Origin: Streptomyces hoynatensis
GTDB taxonomy: Bacteria; Actinomycetota; Actinomycetes; Streptomycetales; Streptomycetaceae
DNA length: 64,000 bases
Assembly: GCF_003626535.1 (NCBI RefSeq)
Contig: NZ_RBAL01000005.1
Span: forward strand, 186,001-250,000
Direction of reading: 5' to 3'
The translations under genes and the position numbers were made by a program. Position 1 is the first letter of the stretch. The number at the start of each line of letters is the position of its first letter. This document shows positions 44,933 to 53,739 of the stretch, in pieces. The notes under the pieces are model-generated. The model was given only the letters and a program-made list of their open reading frames with translations. It was not told the DNA's origin and ran no database searches.

Positions 44933-46322
44933 GGCGACCGCCGCCCGCCCGCGGCCGGGTGGCGGCGACGCGGCAGGGCCCGGCGGCGATGTGGCAGGGC
45001 CCGGCGGCGACGGGCCGGCGCGTGGCACCGCGCACGCGGGGCTCCCGCAGCCGCCGGTGCGCCCCCGGTCCGGGCCGCCCGCGCCCGGTGAGGCAGGCGC
45101 CCGGGTCGTACGGATGGAGTGGTGGGCGCTGCTGGCCGGCCGGGCCGCCGCCCTGCTCAACGTGGGCGTCGCGCTGGGTACCGGAGCCGGCGGCGGGCAG
45201 GTCTTCGTGCTCGCCGCGGCGCTGGCCGCGGCGCTCGCGCTGGAGTCGGCGGCGCTGGTGGCGGCCTTCTCGCGGTGGGGCCGGTTGCCGCAGTGGGCGG
45301 GCTGGCTTGACCTCGCGGTGAGCTGTGCGGCGCTGGTGGCCAACGCCGCGCTCGTGCACGGGCAGGACGTCCACACGTGGGGCTTCTTCGCCTACCCGTA
45401 CACCCTGGTCGCCTCGATCGCCTGCGGGGTGCTCCTGCGCGGGCCGTGGCGGATCGGCGCGGCGCCGGTGTGCCTGGCGGTGGTGTACGCCGTCAGCGAC
45501 CACCTCTCCAGCGGGCAGCCGTGGCCCAATGCCGTTCCCAACGCCGCCAGTTACCTCGGCATCGCGCCTGTCGTCGGCGCGGTGGCCTGGCAGTTGCGGC
45601 GGATGGCGGCCGAGTTGGACAGCTCGCGGGCGGTCGCGGCGGAACTGGCCGCGCGCGAGGCCGTGGTGCGGGAGCGATCCCGGCACGCGCGGCTGCTGCA
45701 CGACCGGGTGCTGCAGACCCTGGAGACGCTCGGCAAGGGCGCCTGGATCGCCGACCCGTGGATGCGCGACCAGGTGCGGGCAGAGGCCGGCTGGCTGCGG
45801 TGGCTCGTCGAGCGCGGTCCTGAGGCGGTACGGGTGGACGGGCAGGTCCCGGCCGAACGGGCGGCGCCGGACGGGCAGAACGGGCACGGCGGGCAGGCCG
45901 AGGCCGCCGGGCTGGAGGCCGGGCTCCAGGCACTGGCGCAGGAGCGGGTACGGCAGGGGCTGCGGGTCACCGTGAACCTGCCGCCGGCCGGGGCCGACTT
46001 CTCGCGGGTACCGGGTCCGGTCGCCGACGCCCTGCTCGGCGCCTGCTACGAGGCGCTGACCAACGTGGGCAAGCACGCGGGCGTCGACCGGGCCACGATC
46101 TGGGCGGCCGTGGACGGCGACGAGGCGGTGGTCGGCGTCGTGGACCAGGGAAGCGGGTTCGAGCCGGCAGCGCGCCCGGAACGGGCCGGGCTGTCCCGGT
46201 CGATCCGCGGCCGCATGGCGGAGGTGGGCGGGACGGTCCTGGTCGACTCGGCCCCCGGCGAGGGCACCAGCGTGGAACTGCGCGCCCCGCTGCCCCCGCC
46301 CCCGGTGCACGAGGGCGGCTGA
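44874..46322 (+). CDS. Sensor histidine kinase, HD-motif Streptomyces type
   Basis: 482 aa if started at ATG 44874; ATG 45111 at MEWWALLAGR would remove an 80-residue Gly/Pro-rich, probably disordered N terminus. Five or six membrane helices form the input domain. The acceptor is His in ARLLHDRVLQTLETLGKG, an atypical phosphotransfer motif. N box CYEALTNVGKHAG, G box DQGSGFE and GLSRSIRGRM. Pairs with the overlapping regulator. Confidence 0.88.
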   Translation: MAERRSRRAAATRAPETRAEATAARPRPGGGDAAGPGGDVAGPGGDGPARGTAHAGLPQPPVRPRSGPPAPGEAGARVVRMEWWALLAGRAAALLNVGVALGTGAGGGQVFVLAAALAAALALESAALVAAFSRWGRLPQWAGWLDLAVSCAALVANAALVHGQDVHTWGFFAYPYTLVASIACGVLLRGPWRIGAAPVCLAVVYAVSDHLSSGQPWPNAVPNAASYLGIAPVVGAVAWQLRRMAAELDSSRAVAAELAAREAVVRERSRHARLLHDRVLQTLETLGKGAWIADPWMRDQVRAEAGWLRWLVERGPEAVRVDGQVPAERAAPDGQNGHGGQAEAAGLEAGLQALAQERVRQGLRVTVNLPPAGADFSRVPGPVADALLGACYEALTNVGKHAGVDRATIWAAVDGDEAVVGVVDQGSGFEPAARPERAGLSRSIRGRMAEVGGTVLVDSAPGEGTSVELRAPLPPPPVHEGG

Positions 46323-46330
46323 GCGGACTT

Positions 46331-46346
46331 GGCCGCCGCGGCGGCC
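46331..46346 (+). terminator. Palindromic hairpin after the kinase gene
   Basis: GGCCGCCGCGGCGGCC, a perfect 16-bp palindrome 9 nt after the stop. Confidence 0.45.
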
Positions 46347-46452
46347 TGGGCTCACGAGGTCCCGCGCGGTACAACTCGCCCGTTTCGCAACGCCGTTGTC
46401 CCCTAAATTGAGACGTGGCCCGGCACCGCGTGCGGCCCGTACAACACCGGGT

Positions 46453-48024
46453 ATGGACGCCTCGGATCTGGCCCGCCGCCTGCTCGGCCCGGCCCTCACC
46501 GCCAACGGCACCCCGCGCGCCTTCCCCCTGCCAAAGGAGGCGCTCGGCCGCGATCCCGCCCTCCGGGCGGCCTGGGCCTCGTGGCAGGAGTGCCCTGGGC
46601 GCCCCGAGTCGGTCACCGCCTTCCGCGTCGCCCTGGAGGAGGCGCTGAGCCGCGACGAGGAACTGCGCCGGCTGGCGTTGGCCGCGACGGCCCCGCCCAC
46701 ACCCCCGTCCCGGCCCCCCGCGCCGCCGCCCCGGCCCCCGCTGCCGCCGCCTTCCGCCTCGCTGCCGCCGCCTTCCGCCCCGACGCCGCCGGGCCCGCCG
46801 TCGTGGCGCCGCGCGAGTCGCCCGGATCGCCCCGGCCGCCCGGGTCGCGCGAGCCGCGCGAGGAGGGCGGCGGTGCTCGCGGCGGCCGGGGCACTGCTCG
46901 CGGCCGCGGCCACGGCCCTCGCGATGACCGGCGGCTCCCCTGCGGGCGGCGGGGACCGCACACTCCACCACACCTTCGACATCGCCGGTACGACGGACAG
47001 CGACGCCGTCCACGCCGACATGTCCCTGACCATCGGCCCGGCCGACCCGCACCCCGCCTGCGGCACGCCGGGCGCGGACAGTGCCGTCTACCCGGTGACG
47101 GTGTCCCTCCACAACCTCGACGCCCAGGGGTGGACGGACGCCGACGACCGCGCCACCTGGCCCGGCCTGCAACTGGCGCTGGCCGGCACGGACCGCGACA
47201 CCCTCCCGTCGGCCGACGACAGCGACCCGTTCGCCGTGGCGGACCGGGGCTGCCGGGCGTTCGGCGACGTCTCCGCCGAGCTCACGGACCTCCCCGCCTA
47301 CGGAAGCGCCGCCCTCCACCTGGAAGTCCGGGCCCCGCGCTCCGTCCCGGCGCGGCAGATGGAGATCATTGCGCTGCTGCAGGCCGACGGGTCCGTCGAG
47401 CCGACGACGGACGACATCGGCGTGTGGGAGGTGCGGTTGGACGGCACCGAGACGAGGCGGTACTCCACCCCGGGCCCGGACGGCACCGCGAGCCGTGAGA
47501 CGAACGGGCCCGCCGCCCGCACGGCCTGCGTCTCGCTCGGCGTCGCCGCGGACGGGACGGCCACCGCCGAGGTCAGCGGCCTGCAGGACGGCACGGTCTC
47601 GATGGTCGTCGACAACGAGGGCGGCGACAACGACACCCCGGTCCTCACCACGCACGTCGCCCCCGGCCCCGGCCACCAGGTCGAGGCCGTCGCCTACGCC
47701 GAAGGCCACCTCGCCGGGAGCGTCCTGCTGCACACCGGTGACACGGCACGCGAGGCCTACCTGTGCATGGAAGGCGACGGCACCGAGATCCGGCGCGCAT
47801 ACGGCGGCTACGCCATCGACGGCATCCCCCAGCCCATCGGCATCGCGATCGACGAGACACCGCGGGAAGAACAGGCCCCGGACGGCGAAGGCGCCGTCAC
47901 CGCCTTCCCCGTCGAGGGCGCCGGCACCGCCTACGGCGGATCGGCGGAACTGCTCAAGTCGGACGAGGACGGCAACGACGACGTCGACGGCGAGCTGTTC
48001 TTCGACTCCCCGATGTCCGGCTGA
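46453..48024 (+). CDS. Single-pass membrane protein of unknown function
   Basis: 523 aa from ATG 46453. A helical N-terminal domain of about 80 residues (DASDLARRLLGPALTANG...FRVALEEALSRDEEL), a Pro-rich linker, one membrane helix (VLAAAGALLAAAATALAM), then about 350 extracytoplasmic residues rich in Asp, Thr and Gly with two possible repeats of a beta-sandwich type. The acidic C terminus has SDEDGNDDVDG. No family recognised. The layout is that of a sensor or anchor reaching across the membrane. It follows the second two-component pair by 130 bp, so a functional link is possible but unproven. Upstream are CAACGCCGTTG (46388-46398) and TACAAC 7 nt before the ATG. Confidence 0.7.
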   Translation: MDASDLARRLLGPALTANGTPRAFPLPKEALGRDPALRAAWASWQECPGRPESVTAFRVALEEALSRDEELRRLALAATAPPTPPSRPPAPPPRPPLPPPSASLPPPSAPTPPGPPSWRRASRPDRPGRPGRASRARRAAVLAAAGALLAAAATALAMTGGSPAGGGDRTLHHTFDIAGTTDSDAVHADMSLTIGPADPHPACGTPGADSAVYPVTVSLHNLDAQGWTDADDRATWPGLQLALAGTDRDTLPSADDSDPFAVADRGCRAFGDVSAELTDLPAYGSAALHLEVRAPRSVPARQMEIIALLQADGSVEPTTDDIGVWEVRLDGTETRRYSTPGPDGTASRETNGPAARTACVSLGVAADGTATAEVSGLQDGTVSMVVDNEGGDNDTPVLTTHVAPGPGHQVEAVAYAEGHLAGSVLLHTGDTAREAYLCMEGDGTEIRRAYGGYAIDGIPQPIGIAIDETPREEQAPDGEGAVTAFPVEGAGTAYGGSAELLKSDEDGNDDVDGELFFDSPMSG

Positions 48025-48171
48025 CATGCGCGACGCCGGCCCGGATCGCACCGACCACAACGGCCGGGACGCCCCGAGGGCCGCGCGTCCACGAGGCTCA
48101 TCGCCCCGGCGAGAGCCGGCCGGACCTCGTCGGCGTTGACTGCCCAAGTCCACGGCCCGGCGCCCGCGGTT

Positions 48172-48192
48172 CGGCCCGAATCCGCCGGGCCG
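48172..48192. terminator. Weak bidirectional hairpin
   Basis: CGGCCCG-N7-CGGGCCG between the convergent membrane-protein and PIG-L genes. Confidence 0.4.
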
Positions 48193-48249
48193 ATTCGGCA
48201 CCGGCCGGCGTGCCGGCGAGCTCTCGTGGGCTGCGTCCTGATGAGTGGA

Positions 48250-49083
48250 TCAGCGCAGGCCGGCGAAGAGATCGTTCTCGGGTACGGCCGCGCCGGTGGC
48301 GTCCCGGACACGGACGAAGGTCTCCACGCCCATCAACTCGCCGAACCTCTCCTTGCCCATCCTGAGGAAGAAGATGTTCTCGCCCTGACTGGCGTGCGCG
48401 GCCAGCGCATCGAACTTCCGGCCGCTGAACGCGGTGGTGTCCACCCACGTGGTGATCTCCTCGTCGGGGAGGCCGATCTCGGCCATCGCGGCGGCCTCGG
48501 CAGGAGCCGGCTCCGGCAGGTCCGGATGAAACTCGCGCATGATCTCACCGAACCGCTGCATCATCGAGCGGGGCGTCGTGGTCCAGTACACCTTCGGTGT
48601 CAGCGCGATCGTCTCCAGCGCCGCCATCGTGATGCGGTGGGCCTGGATGTGGTCGGGGTGGCCGTAGAAGCCGTTCTCGTCGTAGGTGACGACCACATCG
48701 GGCCGGTAGTGCCGCATGAGTTCCGCGAGTCGGGCCGCGGCTTCCTCCACGGGGGTCTGCCAGAAGGCCCCGGGAGCCTCGTTGCTCGGCCAGCCCATCA
48801 TCCCGGAGTCGGCATAGTCCAGCGTCTCCAGATCGCTGACCGCCAGAACCTCACAGCTCGCCTTCAGTTCCTGCCGGCGCATCGAGGCGACGGCCGCCGG
48901 ATCGTGCCCGGGATCGCCCGGCTTGACACCCCCCGGTCCGTCACCGCAACGGCCGTCGGTACACGTCACAAGAACCGTGCGGATGCCTTCCGCCGCGTAC
49001 CGCGCGAGGATTCCTCCGGTTCCGGTGGCCTCATCGTCGGGGTGGGCGTGCACCGCCATGAGCGTCAAGGGCCGGTCGGTCAT
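48250..49083 (-). CDS. PIG-L family deacetylase (MshB/Mca-like)
   Basis: 277 aa from ATG 49083, with AGGAGGAC upstream. Zinc-dependent N-acyl hydrolase fold: AHPDDEATG near residue 14 and GHPDHIQAHR provide the metal ligands. Relatives are MshB and Mca of mycothiol metabolism and tailoring deacetylases. CTDGRCGDGPGGVKPGDPGHDP resembles Mca, but key identities cannot be judged by eye, so I call only the family. Confidence 0.9.
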   Translation of the reverse strand: MTDRPLTLMAVHAHPDDEATGTGGILARYAAEGIRTVLVTCTDGRCGDGPGGVKPGDPGHDPAAVASMRRQELKASCEVLAVSDLETLDYADSGMMGWPSNEAPGAFWQTPVEEAAARLAELMRHYRPDVVVTYDENGFYGHPDHIQAHRITMAALETIALTPKVYWTTTPRSMMQRFGEIMREFHPDLPEPAPAEAAAMAEIGLPDEEITTWVDTTAFSGRKFDALAAHASQGENIFFLRMGKERFGELMGVETFVRVRDATGAAVPENDLFAGLR

Positions 49084-49662
49084 CAAGCAGTCCTCCTGCG
49101 GAAATACGTCCTGGTCCGAATGCGCGGCGGGCGGACCGCGATCCCGGGGCCCCGATCCCGGCGGGGCGGATGGCCTCGTGGTCTCCGAGTTGCCCGCCCC
49201 GTGCCGCGCCGATCCCTCGGCCAAGGCAACAGCGCCGGCCGGAGCCGCTGTTCCCCGTGCGGCTGCACATCTCGCCGCCAGGCCGGTTCCGACGTCCAGT
49301 CGGCAGCAGGGCGCGCTCCGGCTCTTGGCAGCCCCCCGCGAATAACCGAACCGTTCGCGGCGTCGTCCGCTCAGGCGGACATGGGGCCTGCTCCTCAGCC
49401 GTCGGCCCTGATCCGGGAGGCGGCTCGGTGAACACGGCGAGACATGGCGGAACTCGCCTCGGTGTCCGTCCTGCAGCGAGTACGGGCGCCAGTCGAGGGA
49501 GGAGGAGCCGCGCAGGGTCCGGGTGTTCCGCCGGGCCGGCTCGCTCCCGCCCGGGAGCCGGATGCACAAGCCGGCTCCCCAATGGCTCCCAAGGCATCCC
49601 CGGAAACGGATCAGGGCCCTGGTCCTCAGTGAGGATCAAGGCCCTGATCTGATACTCCACAG
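49084..49662. other. 579-bp gene-free region next to tRNA-Pro
   Basis: Between the PIG-L gene and the 3' end of tRNA-Pro. It holds the tRNA terminator hairpin (49609-49649); otherwise no supported gene, and no integrase remnant was recognised. The position, just past a tRNA 3' end at the edge of accessory genes, is where integrative elements insert. Confidence 0.6.
49609..49649 (-). terminator. tRNA-Pro terminator
   Basis: A long hairpin: outer arms GATCAGGGCC / GGCCCTGATC, both 10 bp and perfect, and inner arms TGGTCCTCA / TGAGGATCA with one mismatch. Confidence 0.8.
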
Positions 49663-49736
49663 TCGGGGTGGCGGGATTTGAACCCACGGCCTCTTCGTCC
49701 CGAACGAAGCGCGCTGCCAAGCTGCGCCACACCCCG
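49663..49736 (-). tRNA. tRNA-Pro (anticodon CGG)
   Basis: 74 nt, read on the minus strand. Acceptor CGGGGTG pairs with CACCCCG; anticodon stem CTTCG/CGAAG with loop TTCGGGA, anticodon CGG reading CCG; T loop TTCAAAT; discriminator A at 49663. The CCA is not encoded (CTG follows). CCG is a heavily used proline codon in such GC-rich genomes. Confidence 0.95.
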
Positions 49737-49780
49737 GTGTAGCGAGCCCTACTCTAGCTGACCTGCTCCCGTACGGGAAA

Positions 49781-50722
49781 TCAGGTTTCGCGGGGGGTGA
49801 GGGTCAGGAGGGTGGCCTCCGGGGGGCAGGCGAAGCGGACCGGGGTGTAGCGGTTGGTGCCGCAGCCTGCGGAGACGTGGAGGTAGGAGCGGTTGCCCTC
49901 GGACTCGTGGGTGGACAGGCCCTTGACGCGGGCCGGGTCGAGGTCGCAGTTGGTGACCAGGGCGCCGTAGAAGGGGACGCACAGCTGGCCGCCGTGGGTG
50001 TGGCCGGCCAGGATCAGGGGGTAGCCGTCGGCCGCGAAGGCGTCCAGCACGCGCAGGTAGGGGGCGTGGACCACGGCGAGGGAGAGGTCGGCGGCCGGGT
50101 CGGGGCCGCCGGCGACCTCGGCGTAGCGGTCGCGGCGGATGTGGGGGTCGTCCAGGCCGGTCAGCGCGATCTCCGTGGTGCCGATCTTCAGGCGGCCGCG
50201 GGCGTTGGTGAGGTCGGCCCAGCCCGCCGCGTCGAAGGCGTCGCGCAGCTCCCACCAGGGGTTGCGGGGGACGTTGCGCGCGGGGGGCCTGCCGTTGAGC
50301 CCGTAGCGGCCGGAGGCGCGCTCGGCGAGGTAACGCGCCGGGTTGCGGAACCTCGGGGCGTAGTAGTCGTTGGACCCGAAGACATAGGCACCGGGGAACT
50401 CCAGCAACGGGCCGAGGGCGTCGAGCACCTCGGGGACGCCCTCCGGGTCGGAGAGGTTGTCCCCGGTGTTGATCACGAAGTCCGGGCGCAGTCCCGCGAG
50501 GGAACGCAGCCAGCGCTGTTTCTTGCGCTGACCGCTGACCATGTGGATGTCCGAGACCTGCAGTAAGCGCAGGGGCGGCATCCCGGCCGGCAGCACCGGC
50601 ACGGTCACCCGCCGCAGGCGGAAGGAGCGGACCTCGTAGCCCGCGGCGTAGCCGACGGTGGCGGCGGTCACGGCGGTCACGGCCAGGGCGGCGTTCAGGG
50701 GAATGCGGTATCGCGCGCGCAT
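49781..50722 (-). CDS. Metallophosphoesterase with N-terminal membrane anchor
   Basis: 313 aa from ATG 50722. One hydrophobic N-terminal segment (residues 9-29), then a calcineurin-like domain: VSDIHM, NTGDNLS, GSNDYY, and GHTHGGQ with the di-metal ligands. Adjacent to the PBP region as in M. tuberculosis (Rv3683). Probable substrates are phosphodiesters or phosphomonoesters outside or at the membrane; not resolvable further. Confidence 0.92.
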   Translation of the reverse strand: MRARYRIPLNAALAVTAVTAATVGYAAGYEVRSFRLRRVTVPVLPAGMPPLRLLQVSDIHMVSGQRKKQRWLRSLAGLRPDFVINTGDNLSDPEGVPEVLDALGPLLEFPGAYVFGSNDYYAPRFRNPARYLAERASGRYGLNGRPPARNVPRNPWWELRDAFDAAGWADLTNARGRLKIGTTEIALTGLDDPHIRRDRYAEVAGGPDPAADLSLAVVHAPYLRVLDAFAADGYPLILAGHTHGGQLCVPFYGALVTNCDLDPARVKGLSTHESEGNRSYLHVSAGCGTNRYTPVRFACPPEATLLTLTPRET

Positions 50723-50757
50723 GAGGCCATCGTTTCACGGCTGTCACAATGGTCTGC

Positions 50758-51225
50758 ATGACCACCTTCAAGTCCCGGATTCAGAACGACCTGACCGCGG
50801 CGATCAAGGCGCGTGACGAGCTGACCTCCGCCACGCTGCGGATGGCGCTCGCGGCGATCACCAATGAGGAGGTGGCGGGCAAGGAGGCCCGTCGGCTCTC
50901 GGACGAGGAGGTGCTCAAGGTCCTCGGCCGGGAGGCGAAGAAGCGGCGCGAGGCGGCCGAGGCCTTCGAGAAGGGCGGGCGCCCCGAGCAGGCGGCGCGG
51001 GAGCGCGCGGAGGGCGAGGTGCTCGCGCGGTACCTGCCGAAGCCCCTGGAGGACGCGGAGCTCGCGGAGCTGGTCGACGCGGCCGTGGCCGAGGCCAGGG
51101 CCGGCGGCGCCGAGGGCCCGCGGGCGATGGGCGCGGTGATGAAGATCGTGAACCCGAAGGTCGCCGGGCGGGCGGAGGGCGGCCGGGTGGCCGCGGCCGT
51201 CAAGAAGGCCCTGGCGGAGGGCTGA
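50758..51225 (+). CDS. GatB/YqeY domain protein
   Basis: 155 aa from ATG 50758 (ATG 50749 is alternative). FKSRIQNDLTAAIKARDELTSATLRMALAAI and the EVLARYLPKPLEDAELAELVD segment are diagnostic of YqeY, a helical domain shared with the tRNA-binding tail of GatB. The role of the stand-alone protein is unknown. A CACAAT hexamer 7 nt before the ATG hints at a leaderless start. Divergent from the metallophosphoesterase gene. Confidence 0.93.
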   Translation: MTTFKSRIQNDLTAAIKARDELTSATLRMALAAITNEEVAGKEARRLSDEEVLKVLGREAKKRREAAEAFEKGGRPEQAARERAEGEVLARYLPKPLEDAELAELVDAAVAEARAGGAEGPRAMGAVMKIVNPKVAGRAEGGRVAAAVKKALAEG

Positions 51226-51322
51226 TCGGGAGGACGGCGCCGGCCCGGCGGGGGATCGCCGCGGCGGCCCGGACGGGGTGAACGGCCGCCGGATCGGGCG
51301 GCGGCCCCGCGGCCCGGGAGGA

Positions 51323-51382
51323 ACGCGGCCCCAGACATACGTGGCCCCGGACGAACGTGGCCCCGGACGAACGCGGCCCCGG
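51323..51382. repeat. 16-bp tandem repeat, about 3.75 copies
   Basis: Units at 51323-51338 (two mismatches or more), 51339-51354, 51355-51370 and 51371-51382 (partial). Located between convergent yqeY-like and PBP genes, abutting the PBP terminator. Confidence 0.85.
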
Positions 51383-51413
51383 CCCCCCGGCGTGGTGCCG
51401 GGTGCCGGGGCCG
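51374..51413 (-). terminator. PBP gene terminator
   Basis: Arms CGGCCCCGGC (51374-51383) and GCCGGGGCCG (51404-51413) are perfectly complementary, with an inner CCGGC/GCCGG pairing. It starts 22 bp beyond the PBP stop. Confidence 0.65.
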
Positions 51414-51435
51414 GTGTCGTGTCGGCCGGGTGGGC

Positions 51436-53739
51436 TTACGGCCAGTTGCCGCCGTTCCCGTTGCCGTTGCCGCCGTTCCCGTTGCCGCCGGGCAACCCCG
51501 GGAGGTCGGGCCAGCCGTCGTCCCCGCCGTCGCCGGCCCCGCCGGCGTCGCCCCCGCCGCCGGCGCCGCCCCCGTTCCCGCCGTTGCCGCCGTTGTCCCT
51601 GTCGTCGTCCCCGTTGCCGTGGTCGTCGCGGTCCTCGTCGTCGTGATCGTTGCCGCGCGGCACGTTGACCTCGGCGAAGGAGGACGGGGGAACGCCCTGC
51701 AGCGCGCCGGTCATCGCCTGGCGCCAGATGGGTCCCGCGACGCCGCTGCCGCTGGCCTTCTCGACGTAGCGGCCGCCGATGTAGAGGTCCTCCATCGGGA
51801 AGGGCTCCGCGTCGCCGCCCACCCGGACCGCCGTGGACACCTCGGGGGTGTAGCCGACGAACCAGACGTCCTTGCGCTCGTCCGTGGTACCGGTCTTGCC
51901 GGCGTTGTCCCGGTCGGTCAGGCCGACCTGCGAACCGGTGCCGTCCTCGACGACGCCGCGCAGCATCACGGTGACGCTGTCGGCGGTGTGCTCGGACATC
52001 ACCCGGTGGCAGTCCGCGTCGGGCACCTCCAGGTCCTCGCCGTCCGCGTTGGTCACCCGGGTGATGGAGACCGGGCTGCAGTACGTGCCGTGGTTGGCGA
52101 ACGTGGCGTAGGCGTTGGCCATCTGCAGGGGGGCGATGGTCTGGCCACCGAGGGTCAGCGTGGGGAGGACCTCGAGAGGCTGGTTGTCGCCGCGTTCCAC
52201 GCCCATGTCGGCGGCCAGGTGGGCCACCTCGCACAGGCCGGCGTCCCGTTCGAGGTTGGCGAAGTAGGTGTTGATCGACTGGCCGAGCGCGTCGGTCATG
52301 TCCCAGGTGCCGCGCTCGCTGTCGAGTTCGTTGCTGACCTCCCAGGTGCGCTCGCTCGCGGAGCCGAGCTCGTTCCCGTCGCAGTCCTCGTAGTCCGCCA
52401 TGGGGATGGAGGTCTCCGAGTCGGTGTGGTAGGTCTGCGCCGGGCTGATGCCCTCCTCCAGGGCCGTCGCGGCGACGATCGGCTTGAAGGTGGAGCCGAC
52501 CTGGAAGCCGTAGGCGGAACCGCCCATCTCGTGGGAGACGTTGAGGTTCAGCTGGGTCTGGTGCTCGTCCGCGTTCAGGCCGTAGGGGCGGCTCTGGGCC
52601 ATCGACAGGATGTGGCCGCTGCCCGGCTCGACCTGGACGACGGTGGCCGCCGCCTCGTCGTCCGGGTTGGCGCCGTCCGTCGCGGCCTGGTTGGCGGCCT
52701 GCTGCGCCTGCGGGTCGAGGGTGGTGGTGATGGTCATGCCGCCCAGGTCCCACAGGGCCTGCCGCTCCTGCTCGGTCTCGCCGAAGACCGGGTTGCTCAG
52801 GAACTCCTCCCGCACGTAGTCGCAGAAGAAGCCTGCGCCGTCCTCCGCGGTGATGCAGCCGTTGCGCGGCTCGCTGAGGTTCAGGCCGAGGTCGTGCTGC
52901 TTGGCCTCCTCGGCCTCCGCCTCGCTGATGTCGCCCTCGGCGGCCATGTGGTCGAGGACCGTGTTGCGCCGGTTGAGCGCCGCCTCCTCGTTGACCGTCG
53001 GGTCGTAGGCGCTCGGCGACTGCACCAGGCCGGCCAGCAGGGCGCCCTCCCACAGTTCGAGGTCGGCGGCGTGCTTGGAGAAGTAGCGCTGGGAGGCGGC
53101 CTCGATGCCGTACGCCTGCTGGCCGAAGTAGGTGATGTTGAGGTAGTTCTCCAGGATCTCGTCCTTGGTGAGCTCCTGCTCGACCTGTATGGCGTACTTC
53201 ATCTCGCGGATCTTGCGGCCGACGCCTTCCGCGCCGCTCTGCGAGGTGGCCTCGTCGATCGCCGCCTGGTCGTCGCCGGCGGCCTCCACCAGGACGTTCT
53301 TCACGTACTGCTGGGTGAGGGTGGAGGCGCCCTGCTCCACCCCGCCGGACTCGACGTTCTGCGTGAGCGCGCGGATGATGCCCTGCAGGTCGATCGCGCC
53401 GTGGTCGTAGAAGCGGGCGTCCTCGGTGTCGACGAGCCCCTGGATCACGTAGTCGGACATCTCCTCGAGCGGGATGACCGTCCGGTTCCGCGAGTAGACG
53501 TCCGCGATCTTGTTGCCCTCGGCGTCCAGGATCGTCGTCTTCTGGCTGAGCGGGGGCCGCTCCATCATGGCGGGGATGTCGTCGAAGCCCTCCATCGTGC
53601 CCGCCGCGGCCAGTCCGAGGGCACCGACGGCCGGCAGGGCCAGGCCCGCGAGCACCGCACCGGAGACGACGCTGACGCCGAGGAACTTGGCAGCCTGCTG
53701 CGTCGCGCTCAGTCCGCCACCCGGCCGTTTCCTACCCAT
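51436..53739 (-). CDS. Class A penicillin-binding protein (bifunctional, PonA-like)
   Basis: 767 aa. A short basic N terminus, one membrane anchor (residues 18-46), a GT51 transglycosylase domain with catalytic Glu106 in EDARFYDHGAIDLQG, then a transpeptidase domain with Ser416 (STFK), Ser488 (SIN) and Lys615 (KTG). It polymerises lipid II and cross-links peptidoglycan. The last 70 residues are Asp/Gly/Asn-rich low complexity (GNGDDDRDNGGNGGNGG), probably a wall-spanning tail. Divergent from wblA, as ponA2/whiB4 in M. tuberculosis. Confidence 0.95.
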   Translation of the reverse strand: MGRKRPGGGLSATQQAAKFLGVSVVSGAVLAGLALPAVGALGLAAAGTMEGFDDIPAMMERPPLSQKTTILDAEGNKIADVYSRNRTVIPLEEMSDYVIQGLVDTEDARFYDHGAIDLQGIIRALTQNVESGGVEQGASTLTQQYVKNVLVEAAGDDQAAIDEATSQSGAEGVGRKIREMKYAIQVEQELTKDEILENYLNITYFGQQAYGIEAASQRYFSKHAADLELWEGALLAGLVQSPSAYDPTVNEEAALNRRNTVLDHMAAEGDISEAEAEEAKQHDLGLNLSEPRNGCITAEDGAGFFCDYVREEFLSNPVFGETEQERQALWDLGGMTITTTLDPQAQQAANQAATDGANPDDEAAATVVQVEPGSGHILSMAQSRPYGLNADEHQTQLNLNVSHEMGGSAYGFQVGSTFKPIVAATALEEGISPAQTYHTDSETSIPMADYEDCDGNELGSASERTWEVSNELDSERGTWDMTDALGQSINTYFANLERDAGLCEVAHLAADMGVERGDNQPLEVLPTLTLGGQTIAPLQMANAYATFANHGTYCSPVSITRVTNADGEDLEVPDADCHRVMSEHTADSVTVMLRGVVEDGTGSQVGLTDRDNAGKTGTTDERKDVWFVGYTPEVSTAVRVGGDAEPFPMEDLYIGGRYVEKASGSGVAGPIWRQAMTGALQGVPPSSFAEVNVPRGNDHDDEDRDDHGNGDDDRDNGGNGGNGGGAGGGGDAGGAGDGGDDGWPDLPGLPGGNGNGGNGNGNGGNWP

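Noticed and set aside
48250..49083. Call as mycothiol S-conjugate amidase (Mca)
   Set aside because: The PIG-L metal motifs are clear but I cannot separate Mca, MshB and tailoring deacetylases by eye, so only the family is called.
49031..49732. Minus-strand frame covering tRNA-Pro and the gene-free region
   Set aside because: It begins inside the tRNA and runs into the PIG-L 5' end with no domain or sensible start.
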